Source: Deltaproteobacteria bacterium HGW-Deltaproteobacteria-12
Lineage (GTDB): Bacteria; Desulfobacterota; Syntrophia; Syntrophales; Smithellaceae
NCBI GenBank assembly: GCA_002840565.1
Contig: PHBK01000002.1
Location: forward strand, 62,001 to 126,000
Direction: 5' to 3'
Length of the DNA: 64,000 nt
Shown here: piece by piece, positions 62,909 to 64,000 of the stretch
Layout of the letters: the number at the start of each line of letters is the position of its first letter
How positions within the stretch are numbered: the stretch's first letter is position 1
Notes under the pieces: generated by a model
What the model was told of the DNA's origin: nothing
Databases searched by the model: none
The model's input: the letters and a program-made list of their open reading frames with translations, nothing else
Translations under genes and position numbers: made by a program

Positions 62909-64000
62909 TTACGGCGCCAAAATGCTCATGCCGGCAATGTGGGTTAATAAATCACCGGATTGGTCATCAAAGCTTCTCAACTCGCGGCCCGGACGCAGTG
63001 TCGTAATAACCGCCTGTCCGATGATTTTTCTGCCCTCCTGGCCTCTTAAATCTTTGGTTCTAATGCCCCAGATATTGTGGAAAATCAGAGCCTGACCGTT
63101 CTGCCCGCCTATATACAGCATGACGTGGCCTTTGCGCCAAAGAAGCGTTAAATAAGGGATTCCCTTCTCCAGAATAATTTTTTCTTTTTGTTCCGGGGGA
63201 ATACCGCTGAGATTAATATAACGGCCGGCCTCCTTGACCTGATCCTCCGAATGGCGCGGCAGCCATATGCCGAAGACGGCAAAAAAATCTCTTGTCATGG
63301 ATGAGCAGTCACGGTTCCCGTAAAGCCCGCCCCAGCCATACGGTTCACCGATCATTTCGTTGGCAATTTTAACCGCAGAGAGAGAAGTCAACCGCAGGGG
63401 CTTGACGGCGGCCGCCTCCCGGGCAACATAGCCTTTCTTCATTACGGCGTAGTCACTGAAAATACTCATGGCCGCGACAAATATTTCCATCTTGTCCGGT
63501 GTTTCGCGGATTAAGGGGAACATGTATCCGAGTGATGATTTTAACCCGAATTGACCGTTATTATAGAATATGGGAGTTTGATCTCGAGTAATAACCGCAT
63601 AGCGGCCCGCTTCCCATTTTTGCATAAAAAGGCCGTCAACACGGCCGAAATCGCTGACCGGCATCCAGCCGAAAGTGAAACAGGTTTCCACAAGCGCCCA
63701 GGTTTTGTCGGCGCTTAGATGACAGACAAAAATCGGCGTGTTGCCGGCGACTGCGGAACGCTGCAGATTATCAAAAGGCCAGCCGTCGCTGTCTCCGTCC
63801 GGGCTGGAAAAATGGGGCCGCAGTGTCGGCAATGAGCGCAGGCTGGTATTGCGCACAGTAATGGCGGGATAGCGGGCATTGGGGTAATCTTCCAGGGCGG
63901 CATTCTGCAGGAGTTTTTCATACCATTCCCGGGTATGCTTTCTTTTATTTTCACCGAAGCCGAAATTTACCGCAAATTTCCGGGAGTCAATATTCACGGC
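62909..64000 (-). CDS. SH3 + NlpC/P60 peptidoglycan hydrolase (5' partial)
   Basis: The frame is open to the right edge, so the N-terminus is missing; the GTG at 63997 is probably internal. Visible are SH3-type segments (ITVRNTSLRSLPT and MPVSDFGRVDG) and an NlpC/P60 catalytic domain with Cys in GGLYGNRDCSSMTRDFF and His in WRKGHVMLYIG. It would cleave peptidoglycan peptides in the periplasm. Confidence 0.85.
   Translation of the reverse strand, partial: AVNIDSRKFAVNFGFGENKRKHTREWYEKLLQNAALEDYPNARYPAITVRNTSLRSLPTLRPHFSSPDGDSDGWPFDNLQRSAVAGNTPIFVCHLSADKTWALVETCFTFGWMPVSDFGRVDGLFMQKWEAGRYAVITRDQTPIFYNNGQFGLKSSLGYMFPLIRETPDKMEIFVAAMSIFSDYAVMKKGYVAREAAAVKPLRLTSLSAVKIANEMIGEPYGWGGLYGNRDCSSMTRDFFAVFGIWLPRHSEDQVKEAGRYINLSGIPPEQKEKIILEKGIPYLTLLWRKGHVMLYIGGQNGQALIFHNIWGIRTKDLRGQEGRKIIGQAVITTLRPGRELRSFDDQSGDLLTHIAGMSILAP

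Overview
The window looks like chromosome from an anaerobic Desulfobacterota-type bacterium, perhaps Syntrophales (Syntrophus/Smithella-like). This is inference from gene content: a PEP-CTERM/PAS-LuxR set, an IlvD of the [4Fe-4S] type, acyl-CoA enzymes, GatCAB, DUF116 and DUF2889. No rRNA is present to settle it. The left quarter (1 to about 16.4 kb) is part of a Mu-like transposable prophage that has interrupted an acyl-CoA synthetase gene; its late genes lie beyond the left edge.

Prophage. The early operon reads leftward from about 12.75 kb: a Ner/Cro-like regulator, small regulators, a coiled-coil protein, a DDE transposase (MuA), an AAA+ target-capture ATPase (MuB), Gam, ASCH, GemA, Mor, then GH108 endolysin, 3-TM holin, a DksA/TraR-like zinc finger, DUF1804 small terminase and the partial large terminase. 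Facing the other way, between the repressor and the phage end, is an AT-rich cargo block: XRE repressor, a protein resembling MuB but without a P-loop, a lipoprotein, a membrane-anchored DUF4041/GIY-YIG nuclease resembling the anti-phage protein SNIPE, and an HNH nuclease. This block would be expressed with the repressor in the lysogen and is the best candidate here for a little-described exclusion or defence module.

Chromosome, 16.4 to 27.7 kb (all minus strand): truncated acyl-CoA synthetase, a short copy of an SDR gene end, a Tat-exported sulfatase with a membrane protein, a family III CoA-transferase, an SDR, and ilvB-ilvN-ilvC-ilvD. The ilv operon has a clear attenuator: a 31-residue Val/Leu-rich leader peptide followed by competing hairpins.

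27.9 to 36.8 kb (plus strand): a complete kdpFABC-kdpD-kdpE potassium system followed by a KdpD-like sensor module without a kinase. 36.9 to 42.0 kb (minus): PBP1A, TatC, TatA/B and an acyl-CoA dehydrogenase. 42.3 to 50.2 kb (plus): histone-deacetylase-like hydrolase, gatC-gatA-gatB, mtnA, a HAD phosphatase, a DUF116 protein and a PAS-LuxR regulator. In mtnA a palindromic genomic repeat is embedded in frame. Two tandem PEP-CTERM genes follow, behind a sigma-54-type promoter; the first has its sorting signal out of frame.

52 to 64 kb: DUF2889 flanked by two copies of a MITE-like element (one containing a second nested element), a lipoamide-dehydrogenase-like flavoprotein, a BaiN/HI0933-family flavoprotein, a class III aminotransferase overlapping a DUF6206-like gene, a DUF6429-like protein, a CPBP protease, a HigBA-type toxin-antitoxin pair, tRNA-Thr(CGT), truA and an NlpC/P60 hydrolase cut by the right edge.
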